A stretch of 64,000 bases of DNA from Marivirga lumbricoides (GTDB lineage Bacteria > Bacteroidota > Bacteroidia > Cytophagales > Cyclobacteriaceae). The position numbers and the translations under genes are program-made. The notes below the pieces were generated by a model, which had not been told where the DNA came from, ran no database searches, and saw nothing but the letters and a program-made list of their open reading frames with translations. The stretch covers positions 372,001 through 436,000 of the forward strand of contig NZ_BMEC01000001.1 in the NCBI RefSeq assembly GCF_014636295.1. Reading direction: 5' to 3'. This document shows positions 41,194 through 50,946 of this stretch, one piece after another (within the stretch, counting starts at the first letter, position 1; each line of letters opens with the position of its first letter).

Positions 41194-42735
41194 TTATTGG
41201 ACGGCAGATAGCGCATTCAGGTTGCCATAACCGAAACTTGAATTTCTATTAGGATAAAAATCTGCTGATTGCTTGAGTTTATTCAGTACCTGATCGCGTG
41301 TCCAGCCGGGGTTTTTAGACCAAACGAGTGCTGCAATACCTGCTGCAGTAGCAGTTGCCACTGAAGAACCTCCTACTGTTGAAGGTTGTGCACCGCTCAT
41401 AGGCAACGAGAGTGGATGAGCATTAGAACCTGCTTTTTCCATCACCACGGTAAAATCTACCTTATCTCCCGAGTGGCAAATATCGCAACGTACATACTGA
41501 CCTTCCTTTACTCCGGTAATAGCCACTGTCTCACTCATTGTAGCCGGGAAAATAACACCAAACCAATTGGTAAAGCTGGTGGAAGTTCCTGCCGCTGAGA
41601 AAATAAGCTTTCCTCTTCCGTAAGCGTAGCGGATAGCATCAGCTACTTTTGAATTGGTAAAAACATCTCCTATAGACATACTGATGATTTTCACATCGCT
41701 TCTGTTACCTAAATAAACCAGGGCATCGGAAACACCTGTTTTTTCATTTCCTCCATTAATTATAACATCTCCTGTACCTCTAACACCTATTAAATTAGCA
41801 TTGTAGGCAACTCCTACGGAGGAACCATTAGTACTTCTTGGTGCTGCAATTACACCCGCCATAGCAGTTCCATGTCCACACTTATCGTCAGGTCCGTCAA
41901 TTTCTTTCCACCACCACATTCCTGTAGCATAAAATCCGTAACGTTCCACCGAACGATTAGCCGATAAACCTGAATTAAATTCATTGCCTAATTTAGTTTG
42001 ATCAGGAGAAAGACCAGTATCAATTAAGCCCACAGTAATACCTTGTCCGGTACTGTAATTCCATGCCTGATCTATGCCCATATGAGGGTAATTCCAGGAC
42101 ATTTTTGCATTGGGTGAAATAGTGGTATAAGTATCAGGTGTAAGGTTGAAATCCGATTCATTGGAGCAACCTGAGTCGCTGTAGCGCTCACCGGCAGCAT
42201 AGGTCTGAAAGTTCACTTCATAGCCTAAAGGTTCTACATAGCGCACGTTATCCAAAGATCTTAAACGGCTAATTACTTCCAGGTCACTTACTTTAATCTC
42301 CACAAAAGGCAACACTTCATGTGTAAAATTCGGTAGTTCAGAGACTGTTACTTCTTTATCATATTTGTATGATAAAACTTCTGTGGTTTCCATCAAAATT
42401 TCATCTTTGGAACGGACCCACTCTCTGTCTTTTACATTGATAGAGGTAATTCTTTCGTTAATATTTCCCTCTCCTGAAACGGTATAACCTATAGTAAGCA
42501 GGCTATCTGCATGCACTAATGCGCTCCAAAGCATTACATCATTTGCCTCAGACCAATTAAACTCATTGTTTTTTCTTAAGCTGTTAATGATAAACTCATC
42601 AATCTTTTCCTTGGGAATTACTTCAATAGTTTGTGGAGTTTCTACAAGCTCCTCTTTCAATTCCAGCTTTTCTTCATCTTTTGAACAAGACCATAGAAAA
42701 GTAATGGCTACTAAAGCGGTTAAAATTCTCTTCAT
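41194..42735 (-). CDS. S8 family serine peptidase (subtilase lipoprotein)
   Basis: 513 residues with a lipoprotein signal (MKRILTALVAITFLWSCSKDEE), Cys17 lipidated. After a propeptide-like region to about 180, the catalytic domain has Asp239 (VGLIDTGLS), His288 (CGHGTAMAGVI) and Ser458 (GGSSVATATAAG), the standard order of the subtilisin triad. The oxyanion region includes IFSAAGTS. Acts outside the cytoplasm, anchored to a membrane. A LacI-type operator-like site lies 73 bases upstream of its start. Confidence 0.93.
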   Translation of the reverse strand: MKRILTALVAITFLWSCSKDEEKLELKEELVETPQTIEVIPKEKIDEFIINSLRKNNEFNWSEANDVMLWSALVHADSLLTIGYTVSGEGNINERITSINVKDREWVRSKDEILMETTEVLSYKYDKEVTVSELPNFTHEVLPFVEIKVSDLEVISRLRSLDNVRYVEPLGYEVNFQTYAAGERYSDSGCSNESDFNLTPDTYTTISPNAKMSWNYPHMGIDQAWNYSTGQGITVGLIDTGLSPDQTKLGNEFNSGLSANRSVERYGFYATGMWWWKEIDGPDDKCGHGTAMAGVIAAPRSTNGSSVGVAYNANLIGVRGTGDVIINGGNEKTGVSDALVYLGNRSDVKIISMSIGDVFTNSKVADAIRYAYGRGKLIFSAAGTSTSFTNWFGVIFPATMSETVAITGVKEGQYVRCDICHSGDKVDFTVVMEKAGSNAHPLSLPMSGAQPSTVGGSSVATATAAGIAALVWSKNPGWTRDQVLNKLKQSADFYPNRNSSFGYGNLNALSAVQ

Positions 42736-42807
42736 TTTAGATAGGTTTTTGGTTATAAATTAATTTATGCTGTATGCAGAGTAAATTGTAAAATTTTATT
42801 CCAATTT

Positions 42808-42819
42808 GCAAACGATTGC
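42808..42819. promoter_or_regulatory. LacI-type operator-like site upstream of the subtilase gene
   Basis: GCAAACGATTGC fits the GCAAnCGnTTGC pattern typical of LacI-family operators. It is 73 bases upstream of the subtilase start. A second, perfectly palindromic match lies upstream of susC at 47654. No LacI gene is in the window. Confidence 0.4.
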
Positions 42820-43009
42820 AGAAATTAAATAGAGAAGAGAATTAAAATCTATTATAACATATTTTGAACCATAGGCTCTATTCGATTTAAAGCGGCAATT
42901 TTAGTAAAAATCGAATCCTTTAAGTTTTTGTGACACAATTAATAGAAATATAATGTATTATGTACCTTCAATGTATAGTGCAAAAAGAGCTCTCAGCAAA
43001 TGTATATTT

Positions 43010-43807
43010 TTACCTGCCTGACTTTTCTACTTCATGTTCCTGGCCTTCGTATTTAAGAATATAGGTGCCTCGGGGTAACTTTCTAATGCTACATGAAACA
43101 CCTTTCCCTTTTTGTAAAATACGGCCATTCTCATTCAGCAACTGATAACTCACTTCTTCTGTAAATTCTATCATCCAGTTATCAGTATCTACCACATGGC
43201 TAATCTCCCTTTTATCTGAAAAGAAATAAAAGCTATCGGAAACCTCCAGATCTCCCCCGGGCTTTAAATAGGAAATCCTGTAGGTATTGCCGCCTTTATT
43301 ATGATCTATTTCCAGACTGTACTGGTTGATAAAGATTCCTCCTTTTGTTGCAACGGTATCTACTATTTCCCAACTCCCTTCGGATTCTCTTTCCACAAAG
43401 TACTTAGCTTCTCTGTCTTCTTTGCTGGTTACCCAAATTATACTTTCATCATTTATATAAAAGTTTACCCAGGAAAAGCTAAGGTCTTCCTGAATCACTT
43501 CAGGGTTGATTAGCTGTGGCTTGCAAACTCCACTATGAACGATCCTTATGACTACTCTTTCATCAAGTGCCAGGTTTTCCATCGACAATTCATAGGCTGA
43601 AATATTGGGGGAGTCTGTTACCTTTTTACCATTCAGGTAGATGGATTCAATGCAAAACTTCTTCTCACTTTCTATGTAAGGGTTCCTGATAAAAACATTT
43701 CTACCGTGGTAAAATCCTTTAAAATAGGTATCCTCACTTTCATCAATGGGTTTATCCCACAATAAAAGGCTGAGTATTGAAAAATATATTGAATAGATGT
43801 AGATCAT
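43010..43807 (-). CDS. Hypothetical protein with a T9SS-tail-like C-terminus
   Basis: 265 residues with a hydrophobic N-terminus (YIYSIYFSILSLLLW) that may be a signal peptide. The middle has beta-sandwich-like strands (FVERESEGSWEIVDTVATKGG, NTYRISYLKPGGDLEVSD), as in fibronectin type III-like modules. The end (SYQLLNENGRILQKGKGVSCSIRKLPRGTYILKYEGQEHEV) resembles the type A T9SS sorting fold but lacks the leading YPNP motif. Function unknown. It starts 12 bases after the stop of the MacB-like permease on the same strand, so the two may be cotranscribed. Confidence 0.6.
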   Translation of the reverse strand: MIYIYSIYFSILSLLLWDKPIDESEDTYFKGFYHGRNVFIRNPYIESEKKFCIESIYLNGKKVTDSPNISAYELSMENLALDERVVIRIVHSGVCKPQLINPEVIQEDLSFSWVNFYINDESIIWVTSKEDREAKYFVERESEGSWEIVDTVATKGGIFINQYSLEIDHNKGGNTYRISYLKPGGDLEVSDSFYFFSDKREISHVVDTDNWMIEFTEEVSYQLLNENGRILQKGKGVSCSIRKLPRGTYILKYEGQEHEVEKSGR

Positions 43808-43818
43808 TTATTATAGGC

Positions 43819-45057
43819 CTATTCATAGCGAAGGGCTTCAATAGGATCTAACTTGGAAGCTTTATGCGCAGGATAGTAACCCGAAATTAAACCCACCGCC
43901 ACACAAATTATTAAGCCTACAATCATCCAAAGCCACGGCACAACAAAGCCGCCTTCGCTAATCAATGCTGAAATACCATTACCAATAAGTATGCCTAAAA
44001 TTACGCCTGCCAACCCTCCTAACTGGCAAATAACAATCGCTTCCCACAGAAACTGCAATCTTATCTTGGCAGGAGAGGCTCCTATTGCTTTCCTGATACC
44101 AATTTCCCTGGTTCTTTCCGTTACTGAAACCATCATAATATTCATTAAACCGATGGAGGCGCCCAACAAAGTGATGGCACCGATAGAAAAACCTCCTATT
44201 CTCAAATAGCCTGCAATTTCCTCCATCCTATCAGCTAAAGATTCACTCTTTTCTATATTGAAAGAGTTTTCCTCTCCTACTCTATCGCCTCTTACGCCTC
44301 GCATTACTCCGGTTGCTTCACCAATGGCAGTTTGCAATAACAAAGGATCAGGAACTGAAACAGTTAAAGAGTAGCGCAACACCCTGTCCGCCACGATGGT
44401 TGACAAGCCGATAGGAATATAAATAGATTGGTCAGAGCCTCCTCCTCCCATCCCTCCTTTTTCTTCCAGCACTCCAATAATTTTAAACCTGCTACCTAAA
44501 AAGGAAATATTTTCATTGATGGGATTTACATTGTCAGGAAAAAGTTTCTTTACCACATTGGCTCCTATTACTGCAACATTATTATTATTCTGTATCTCAA
44601 GTGCTGTGAAGTTTCTCCCTTCAGCTATCTCATAAGCATTCTGCACAAAATAATTTTCATCGGTTGCATTTATATTAATAGTAGGGGTGGTAATTTCCGA
44701 ACCATATTTTACTTCCCCGCTTCCCGTTATTCTTGAGAAAATGGAAACCGATCCAATATAATCATACTTATCTTTAAACTGTTGTGCCTCTTTATAACCT
44801 ATGGGTTCATATTTTTTCTGCTGTACACCCTGGGAAGTACCTCCACGGCCATCAAGCCCTTTTGCCTCTATATCAAAATTATTCGCGCCCAAACTGGCAA
44901 AATTACTTCCTACAGAACTCTGGATTCCTTCAATAGCTGTTAAAATTCCTACCAAAGACATTATTCCTATTGCAATAATTAAAGCTGTTAAAATAGTTCG
45001 TAATCTATTGCCTTTTACGGAACGAATTCCTTCTCTAATGTTTTCTAAATAGTCCAA
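43819..45057 (-). CDS. MacB/FtsX-type ABC transporter permease
   Basis: 412 residues. First membrane helix at about 20-45 ([20 protein letters not shown]), a periplasmic MacB_PCD domain to about 270, then three helices with the FtsX domain ([40 protein letters not shown]). The ending [17 protein letters not shown] is a hallmark of the family. Such permeases work with a LolD/MacB ATPase in lipoprotein or peptide export. No ATPase is adjacent; the one at 14.4 kb is a conceivable partner only. Confidence 0.93.
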   Translation of the reverse strand: MDYLENIREGIRSVKGNRLRTILTALIIAIGIMSLVGILTAIEGIQSSVGSNFASLGANNFDIEAKGLDGRGGTSQGVQQKKYEPIGYKEAQQFKDKYDYIGSVSIFSRITGSGEVKYGSEITTPTININATDENYFVQNAYEIAEGRNFTALEIQNNNNVAVIGANVVKKLFPDNVNPINENISFLGSRFKIIGVLEEKGGMGGGGSDQSIYIPIGLSTIVADRVLRYSLTVSVPDPLLLQTAIGEATGVMRGVRGDRVGEENSFNIEKSESLADRMEEIAGYLRIGGFSIGAITLLGASIGLMNIMMVSVTERTREIGIRKAIGASPAKIRLQFLWEAIVICQLGGLAGVILGILIGNGISALISEGGFVVPWLWMIVGLIICVAVGLISGYYPAHKASKLDPIEALRYE

Positions 45058-45210
45058 AGCTGAATTTTTTGTTAAATTTTAACAATTAATCGCTAATTTT
45101 CACGATATATTTTATAAAAATACGCATCATTATTTGATTGACAGTATTTTTATGATAGATTATTAAATAAATAGTAAGCGAAAGATACTTCAATAAAGAA
45201 AAATAAATCC

Positions 45211-46479
45211 ATGTATAAAAAAATTTCTTTATCAATCATTGTGGCTGTTTTGGTTTGCTTTCAACTAAGAGCAAACTATATCCTGGTTCCAATGGATGAA
45301 AAACAGTCAAATCATTTAAAGGCTTATGGTATTGCCTATTGGGTTTTATCTAACGATGTTTCAATGGACTGGCTGCTAAATTACAGAGGTGGCAGCTTTT
45401 TAGTGCAAAGCAGGCAGTCAATAATTAATGAATTGATTATCAGAGGGGTGAGCTATGAAATTATTTCAGATGCGCAAACCAATGCCCTTTTAGATGATAT
45501 TGCAAGCCCTTCTTCCAACAAAGATGCGATGCGGCTGGATAAAATACCTAAAATTGCTGTGTATTCACCAAAATCAAAACAGCCATGGGACGATGCTGTG
45601 ACATTGGTGCTTACATACGCTGAAATCCCTTATGATGTGGTTTTTGATGACGAGGTGATGACAGGAAAATTATCGGATTATGATTGGCTCCACCTCCACC
45701 ATGAGGATTTCACAGGACAATTCGGAAAGTTTCATGCCACCTATGCGAACCAACCCTGGTATGTGGAACAACAAAATGAATATAAAGCCTTAGCACAAAA
45801 ATACGGTTTTAAGAAGGTAAGTCAGCTTAAATTGGCAGTAGTAAAGCAAATTCGTTCATTTGTTACTGAAGGAGGATTCCTCTTTGCTATGTGTTCAGCT
45901 ACAGACACTTACGACATATCCCTTGCTGCAGATGGTGTTGATATAGTGGGAAGGGTGTATGATGGAGATCCGGCTGACCCTAATGCTCAATCACAACTGA
46001 ATTACGAAAACACTTTTGCTTTTAAGGATTTCACCTTAAAAATGAATCCATTGGAATATGAATATTCAGACATTGATCAAAACCTGATCGACCGGCCTGG
46101 AATTAAAGAGGGAAATGATTTCTTTACCCTATTTGAGTTTTCAGCCAAATGGGATCCTATTCCTACAATGCTTACGCAAAACCATGAAAAATTAGTGAAA
46201 GGTTTTATGGGACAAACTACGGCCTACAAAAAGGAAATGGTTAAGTCAGATGTAGTTATTTTAGGGGAAAACCAAGCAGCAGATGAAGTGCGCTACATCC
46301 ATGGAATTTATGGAAAAGGCTTTTGGACTTTTTATGGTGGCCATGATCCTGAAGATTATCAGCATTATGTGGGCGAACCGCCTACAGACTTAAATCTTCA
46401 TCCTAATTCTCCGGGTTACCGCTTAATTCTTAACAATATTTTATTCCCGGCAGCAAAGAAGAAGAAGAAAAAGACCTGA
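45211..46479 (+). CDS. Secreted GATase-fold protein (often annotated asparagine synthetase B in Bacteroidota)
   Basis: 422 residues with a signal peptide (LSIIVAVLVCFQLRA). The middle (KIAVYSPKSKQPWDDAVTLVLTYAEIPYDVVFDDEVM, DYDWLHLHHEDFTGQFG, VKQIRSFVTEGGFLFAMCSATDTYD, YGKGFWTFYGGHDPEDYQ) looks like a class I glutamine amidotransferase-like fold, with a cysteine in FAMCSAT at the elbow position. The automatic name asparagine synthetase B is not supported by what is visible: there is no ATP-pyrophosphatase motif. It ends in a lysine run (AAKKKKKKT). Role unknown, probably periplasmic. Confidence 0.7.
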   Translation: MYKKISLSIIVAVLVCFQLRANYILVPMDEKQSNHLKAYGIAYWVLSNDVSMDWLLNYRGGSFLVQSRQSIINELIIRGVSYEIISDAQTNALLDDIASPSSNKDAMRLDKIPKIAVYSPKSKQPWDDAVTLVLTYAEIPYDVVFDDEVMTGKLSDYDWLHLHHEDFTGQFGKFHATYANQPWYVEQQNEYKALAQKYGFKKVSQLKLAVVKQIRSFVTEGGFLFAMCSATDTYDISLAADGVDIVGRVYDGDPADPNAQSQLNYENTFAFKDFTLKMNPLEYEYSDIDQNLIDRPGIKEGNDFFTLFEFSAKWDPIPTMLTQNHEKLVKGFMGQTTAYKKEMVKSDVVILGENQAADEVRYIHGIYGKGFWTFYGGHDPEDYQHYVGEPPTDLNLHPNSPGYRLILNNILFPAAKKKKKKT

Positions 46480-46498
46480 TTGCTCAGGCCTTTTTCTT
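46467..46498 (+). terminator. Terminator overlapping the end of the GATase-like gene
   Basis: AAAAAGACCTGA and TCAGGCCTTTTT form a stem with one mismatch around TTGC; the T-run follows directly. The left arm includes the last codons and stop. Confidence 0.7.
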
Positions 46499-46518
46499 TT
46501 AACATTAAATACCAGTTA

Positions 46519-47247
46519 TTAAGAACTTGGCATTACTTCAACCTTTAAGTTATTATTGTTACCTGTTGGTGGCTCACTATAGCCTTTCACCACAATGGTG
46601 TAAACTCTTTGTGATAGAAAATCCACATTGGAAACTGTAGCCAATACTTCTTCTGATTCAGCATCCTGTACTTCAAAAGAGTAGTTCCCATTACCAACTT
46701 CCTGAAAATTGGTGATAGAACGATAGGCTAAATTTTGAGTCGCAATATTTCCTTTTGTGAACACCACCTTTACTTCCGGTGTGTCAGGAGAAGCATGAAT
46801 AAGCCTGATTAAAGAATTCTCTGTATCATCGAATTTTATCTTATCTAAAGTTATTAAGGTTTCAACTTTGTTAGTATCAGCTATAATAAATAAAGAGTAC
46901 AAGCTATCCTGAGCCATTTTTACAGTGGTATCAGCTACAGTATTCGATGCATTTGTTGGAGTAAACTTAAAATTATTCTCTTTAGCATACATTCTCACAT
47001 AACCTGAGTAGTCTTCATACTCAAAAGGCCTGCTATTGATACGCCCATTATTAACCAATATGTTCAATGGAGAAGCATTTGGAGAAAGATGGTAAAGTGA
47101 CATATAAGAAACAGGATCCTGACTGGGTGGAGTTACTTCGTCATCATTAATGCAGGATGCCAAAAAAGCCAGGGAAAAAATAGTGAAAATGCTTACTAAA
47201 AGCTTGGAGCATAATCTTTGGAAGATTACAAAAGTTGTTTTTTTCAT
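46519..47247 (-). CDS. DUF4397 domain lipoprotein (left flank of the xylan locus)
   Basis: 242 residues with a lipoprotein signal ending LAFLASC (Cys32). Two DUF4397-type immunoglobulin-like modules follow, with the landmark YMSLYHLSPNASPLNILVNNGRI and later NSLIRLIHASPDTPEVKVVF. It is a paralogue of the protein at 60587-61330. The two stand on either side of the susCD-xylanase-regulator group. DUF4397 proteins are surface or periplasmic lipoproteins of unknown function. Divergent from susC with 517 bases between. Confidence 0.88.
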   Translation of the reverse strand: MKKTTFVIFQRLCSKLLVSIFTIFSLAFLASCINDDEVTPPSQDPVSYMSLYHLSPNASPLNILVNNGRINSRPFEYEDYSGYVRMYAKENNFKFTPTNASNTVADTTVKMAQDSLYSLFIIADTNKVETLITLDKIKFDDTENSLIRLIHASPDTPEVKVVFTKGNIATQNLAYRSITNFQEVGNGNYSFEVQDAESEEVLATVSNVDFLSQRVYTIVVKGYSEPPTGNNNNLKVEVMPSS

Positions 47248-47764
47248 AATTGTTAAAAGGTTAATTATAAGTTTGAAGAATTGATTTCTTTGATATCATT
47301 AAAACCTCCCTAAAGACACATCATATATTTAAATGGTTGGATAAAATCTACTTAGATAAAAAATTTTTATGGAGTAGCTATTGAGCAAAGGAAATATCAA
47401 ATATCCGCGATAAAACGATTGAAATTTTTACCATCTTTCTAATGTATATCAGAGGGAAAACGCTAACATTTATTACGGCAATTCACTATTAATACATTTT
47501 AGTTCACTAAATTCTAAACCCTCCTATTCTTCTATTTAGACCCTTATGCTTCAAAATTGATGCATAATTGCATCAAATCTGATACTCCTTTGATTGTGCT
47601 TCGGATATATTTGCCCTGATACTTACCGATGAATAGTAGCTGAATTTTGTTTAGCAATCGATTGCGAAATTTTTAATTAATCGCACTGCTTTCTTGCAGC
47701 GATAACAAAGAACCTTCTCTTCAATTCATCAGGGTGTATTAAAAAAATCTAAACGATAATAGAA
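47248..47764. promoter_or_regulatory. Regulatory region upstream of susC
   Basis: This 517-base divergent region should hold the promoters of susC and of the DUF4397 gene, and the binding site of the hybrid two-component regulator encoded at 56-60 kb. The only motif I can point to is the palindrome GCAATCGATTGC. A TAnnTTTG element was not found close to susC. Confidence 0.5.
47654..47665. promoter_or_regulatory. LacI-type operator-like palindrome upstream of susC
   Basis: GCAATCGATTGC is a perfect 12-bp palindrome with the central CG of LacI-family operators (GCAAnCGnTTGC). It lies 100 bases before the susC start. A near-identical site is upstream of the subtilase gene. Confidence 0.45.
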
Positions 47765-50700
47765 ATGAAAAAAAAGTTACTCATCAAATTCAGGTCAAAG
47801 ATTCGGGCTGCAAAGCTCTCCTTTCTTATGACTTTTCTCACATTAACAGCGTTAGCGCAAACAACTGTTACAGGAGTTGTATCAGATGAATCCGGCCCTA
47901 TTCCCGGAGCTACCATTGTTTTAAAAGGCACTACAAATGGAGCGGTCTCAGATTTGGAGGGCAATTTTTCAATTGGAAATGTGCCAAAGGACGGAATTCT
48001 TGTTTTTAGTTTTGTAGGTTACAAAACGCAGGAAATAGCGGTAAATAACCAAACCAAAATAAATGTGCAACTAGAAGAGGACATCTCTTCTTTAAATGAA
48101 GTAGTGGTTATTGGCTATGGATCTATGAAGCGAACCGATGTAACGGGAGCAGTTGCCTCAATCTCCAATAAGTCCATTGAAGAATCCGTACCTACCACGG
48201 TAGATCAGGTGTTGCAAGGGCGTGCTGCAGGTGTTCAGATACAACAAAATAGCGGTGCACCTGGCGCCAGTTCCTCTATCAGGATTAGAGGTATTAGCTC
48301 TATTACAGGCTCTAACGAACCCATATTTGTAATTGATGGAGTAATTGTAGATGGAAACACCGGATTATCAGGCCAAAATGCTTTCGCCTCTATAAACCCG
48401 GCAGATATTGAATCCATTGATATCTTAAAGGATGCTTCAGCCACGGCTATTTATGGCTCAAGAGCTGCCAATGGTGTAATTTTAATTACTACTAAAAGAG
48501 GAAGGGCGGGAAAAACCTCCATCAGCTTAAATAGCTACGCAGGTTTCCAGGAGCTGCCTAAACAATTGGAACTTTTAAATCTGCAAGAATATGCTATTCA
48601 CAAAAATACCAGGGCAGCAATCGGAGGAATCGTTCAGCAGGATCCTGAATTCATTCGCGCTGACTTATTGGGAGAAGGGACTGATTGGCAAGATGCAATG
48701 TTTCAGAGAGCCATCATGCAAAGCCATAACTTAACTGTTTCGGGTGGAAATGAAAACAGTACCTACTTAATGAATATAGGTTATTTAAACCAGGAAGGTA
48801 TTGCACTTGGATCAGGGTTTGACAGGGTGAACTTAAGAGGAGTTTTCGATACCAGGGCCACTGATTTTTTAAAGGTAGGAATAACATTTGCATTTAATAA
48901 TACAAATCAAACTACTACATTTTCCGATCAGGGGCTTATTCAAACAGCGTTAAGGCAAACTCCCAATGTGGCGATATACAATGTAGATGGTTCTTTTGCC
49001 GGTCCGGACAATGATGAATTTGCACCAAGTAACCCTGTAGGTTTAGCTTCAATTAACGAAAACTACAGTGAAAATACAGGTATCAGGGCTAATACCTATG
49101 CAGAACTTACATTTTTTGAAGGACTTAAACTAAGATCAGAATACTCAATTGATTATGGGTTATTCAATGGATACTCATTCTTACCTGCTTACTTTTTCAG
49201 TGAATTGGCTTTCCGGGAAACAACTTTAGGAACGCGAACTAAGAACTATAGTAATTATTATAACTTCAGAAATGTATTAACTTTTGATAAGACTCTCGGA
49301 TCTCACAGTATAAATGCCATATTAGGACAGGAATTTCAGGATTCAAATTTCGAAACTTTATTTGGCTCAAGATCAGGCTACTTAAGCAATGGAGCCACAG
49401 ATTTAAATGCCGGAGATGCTCAAACTGCAATAGCTAATAATTTAACCAGGAGAAATGCTATATCCTCCTATTTCACAAGGGCTCAATACTCTTATGATGA
49501 TAAATACCTCTTAACTGCAACCCTGAGGTATGATGGCTCTTCAAAATTTTCTAAAGAAAATAGATGGGGCTGGTTTCCATCAGCTGCTCTTGCCTGGAGA
49601 ATCTCTAATGAAAGTTTTTTGAAGGAAAACAGGTATATCAATAACCTAAAGCTTCGTATCGGCTATGGTGCAGTGGGTAATGAAGGAATTGAACCTTATC
49701 AGTTTACCTCTATATATTCTGCCTCCCCCACTCCTTTTGGTCCCGGGTTGCTGGCATCAAATACCGGAAACCCTGATTTAAAGTGGGAAACAACTTATTC
49801 ATCCAATATCGGGGTAGACCTAAACATGTTTAATAATCGCTTAGAGTTTATCGCAGATGCTTACTACAAAAGAACTGATGATTTATTACTACTCGCACCA
49901 TTCCCTGATTATTCAGGAACTGTAGGTGTAGGAGCAGCCACAGCACCATTTGTTAATATAGGCTCACTGGAAAACAAAGGTATTGAGTTAACCTTGAATA
50001 CTTACAACATTGATAATGATGATTTTAGTTGGAAGTCAAACCTTGTTTTTACGCTTAACAGAAATGAAGTTCTATCATTAGCCACAGAAACAGGTATACT
50101 GGATGAAACTCTTCAAGAGGGGTCAGATATAACCATAGTTACAAGAACCGAAGCAGGAAGGCCGATTGCTCAATTTTATGGTTACAAAGTTATCGGACGT
50201 TTTGAAAATGCTACTGACTTTTATTATAGAAATGCTGAGGGAGCAGTAGTACCAAGAGCGCTGCCGGAAGGATCCTCCATTGGCGTTAATGATGTTTGGA
50301 TCGGAGATTATATTTTTGATGATGTAAATAATGATGGCGTCATTGACGAACAAGATCGTACGTTTATTGGAAATCCACTGCCTGACTTTACCTTCGGTAT
50401 TGGAAATACCTTCACCTACAAATCGTTTGATTTAAACATTCAGCTATCCGGATCATTTGGAAACGAACTAATAAATTATCAAAGACGATTCCTGGAAAAC
50501 CCCAGGGCCAACTCCAATTTGCTTAAAACCGCTTTAGGTTATGCCGAGTTGGGATTAATTAACCCGGATGGACCTAATGACTACCGCAATGTTCAGATTA
50601 TAGGAGGAGATCCTTATATGCCACGTATTGCAGCATCTAACCAATCGTCTGCTTCTAATTTTAGGTTTAGTAACAGGTTTCTGGAAGATGGATCTTTTCT

Positions 50701-50935
50701 TCGGGTTCAAAACATATCTTTTGGCTATAATCTGCCAAGAAATTTAATAGAAAGATATGGCATGCTGGGTGTAAAAGTATATGCCAATATCCAGAACGCA
50801 TACATATTTACCAAATACTCCGGCTATGATCCGGAAGTAGGCGCCATCAATCAGAATGCACTTTTGACCGGACTGGATAATGGAAGATATCCAACCCCAA
50901 GGATAGTAACGCTTGGTTTAAATGTAAATTTCTAA
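47765..50935 (+). CDS. SusC/RagA family TonB-dependent outer-membrane transporter
   Basis: 1056 residues, the standard size. Signal peptide to about residue 34 (FLTLTALAQ). A CarboxypepD_reg-like domain at about 35-115 (TVTGVVSDESGPIPGATIVLKG) precedes the plug (NEVVVIGYGSMKRTDVTGAVAS, IRIRGISSITGSNEPIFVIDG, IYGSRAANGVILITTKRG). A 22-strand barrel ends GRYPTPRIVTLGLNVNF. It imports oligosaccharides, here probably xylo-oligosaccharides, together with SusD. The downstream susD follows after 11 bases; all four genes to 56198 form one operon. Confidence 0.97.
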   Translation: MKKKLLIKFRSKIRAAKLSFLMTFLTLTALAQTTVTGVVSDESGPIPGATIVLKGTTNGAVSDLEGNFSIGNVPKDGILVFSFVGYKTQEIAVNNQTKINVQLEEDISSLNEVVVIGYGSMKRTDVTGAVASISNKSIEESVPTTVDQVLQGRAAGVQIQQNSGAPGASSSIRIRGISSITGSNEPIFVIDGVIVDGNTGLSGQNAFASINPADIESIDILKDASATAIYGSRAANGVILITTKRGRAGKTSISLNSYAGFQELPKQLELLNLQEYAIHKNTRAAIGGIVQQDPEFIRADLLGEGTDWQDAMFQRAIMQSHNLTVSGGNENSTYLMNIGYLNQEGIALGSGFDRVNLRGVFDTRATDFLKVGITFAFNNTNQTTTFSDQGLIQTALRQTPNVAIYNVDGSFAGPDNDEFAPSNPVGLASINENYSENTGIRANTYAELTFFEGLKLRSEYSIDYGLFNGYSFLPAYFFSELAFRETTLGTRTKNYSNYYNFRNVLTFDKTLGSHSINAILGQEFQDSNFETLFGSRSGYLSNGATDLNAGDAQTAIANNLTRRNAISSYFTRAQYSYDDKYLLTATLRYDGSSKFSKENRWGWFPSAALAWRISNESFLKENRYINNLKLRIGYGAVGNEGIEPYQFTSIYSASPTPFGPGLLASNTGNPDLKWETTYSSNIGVDLNMFNNRLEFIADAYYKRTDDLLLLAPFPDYSGTVGVGAATAPFVNIGSLENKGIELTLNTYNIDNDDFSWKSNLVFTLNRNEVLSLATETGILDETLQEGSDITIVTRTEAGRPIAQFYGYKVIGRFENATDFYYRNAEGAVVPRALPEGSSIGVNDVWIGDYIFDDVNNDGVIDEQDRTFIGNPLPDFTFGIGNTFTYKSFDLNIQLSGSFGNELINYQRRFLENPRANSNLLKTALGYAELGLINPDGPNDYRNVQIIGGDPYMPRIAASNQSSASNFRFSNRFLEDGSFLRVQNISFGYNLPRNLIERYGMLGVKVYANIQNAYIFTKYSGYDPEVGAINQNALLTGLDNGRYPTPRIVTLGLNVNF

Positions 50936-50946
50936 ATCTCAACAAC

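Noticed and set aside
41091-41216. Extended N-terminus of the HAD protein
   Set aside because: It would include the subtilase terminator hairpin and overlap the subtilase stop; the internal Met gives the normal HAD start.
45211-46479. True asparagine synthetase
   Set aside because: It has a signal peptide and no synthetase ATP-binding motif, so the common automatic name is not supported.
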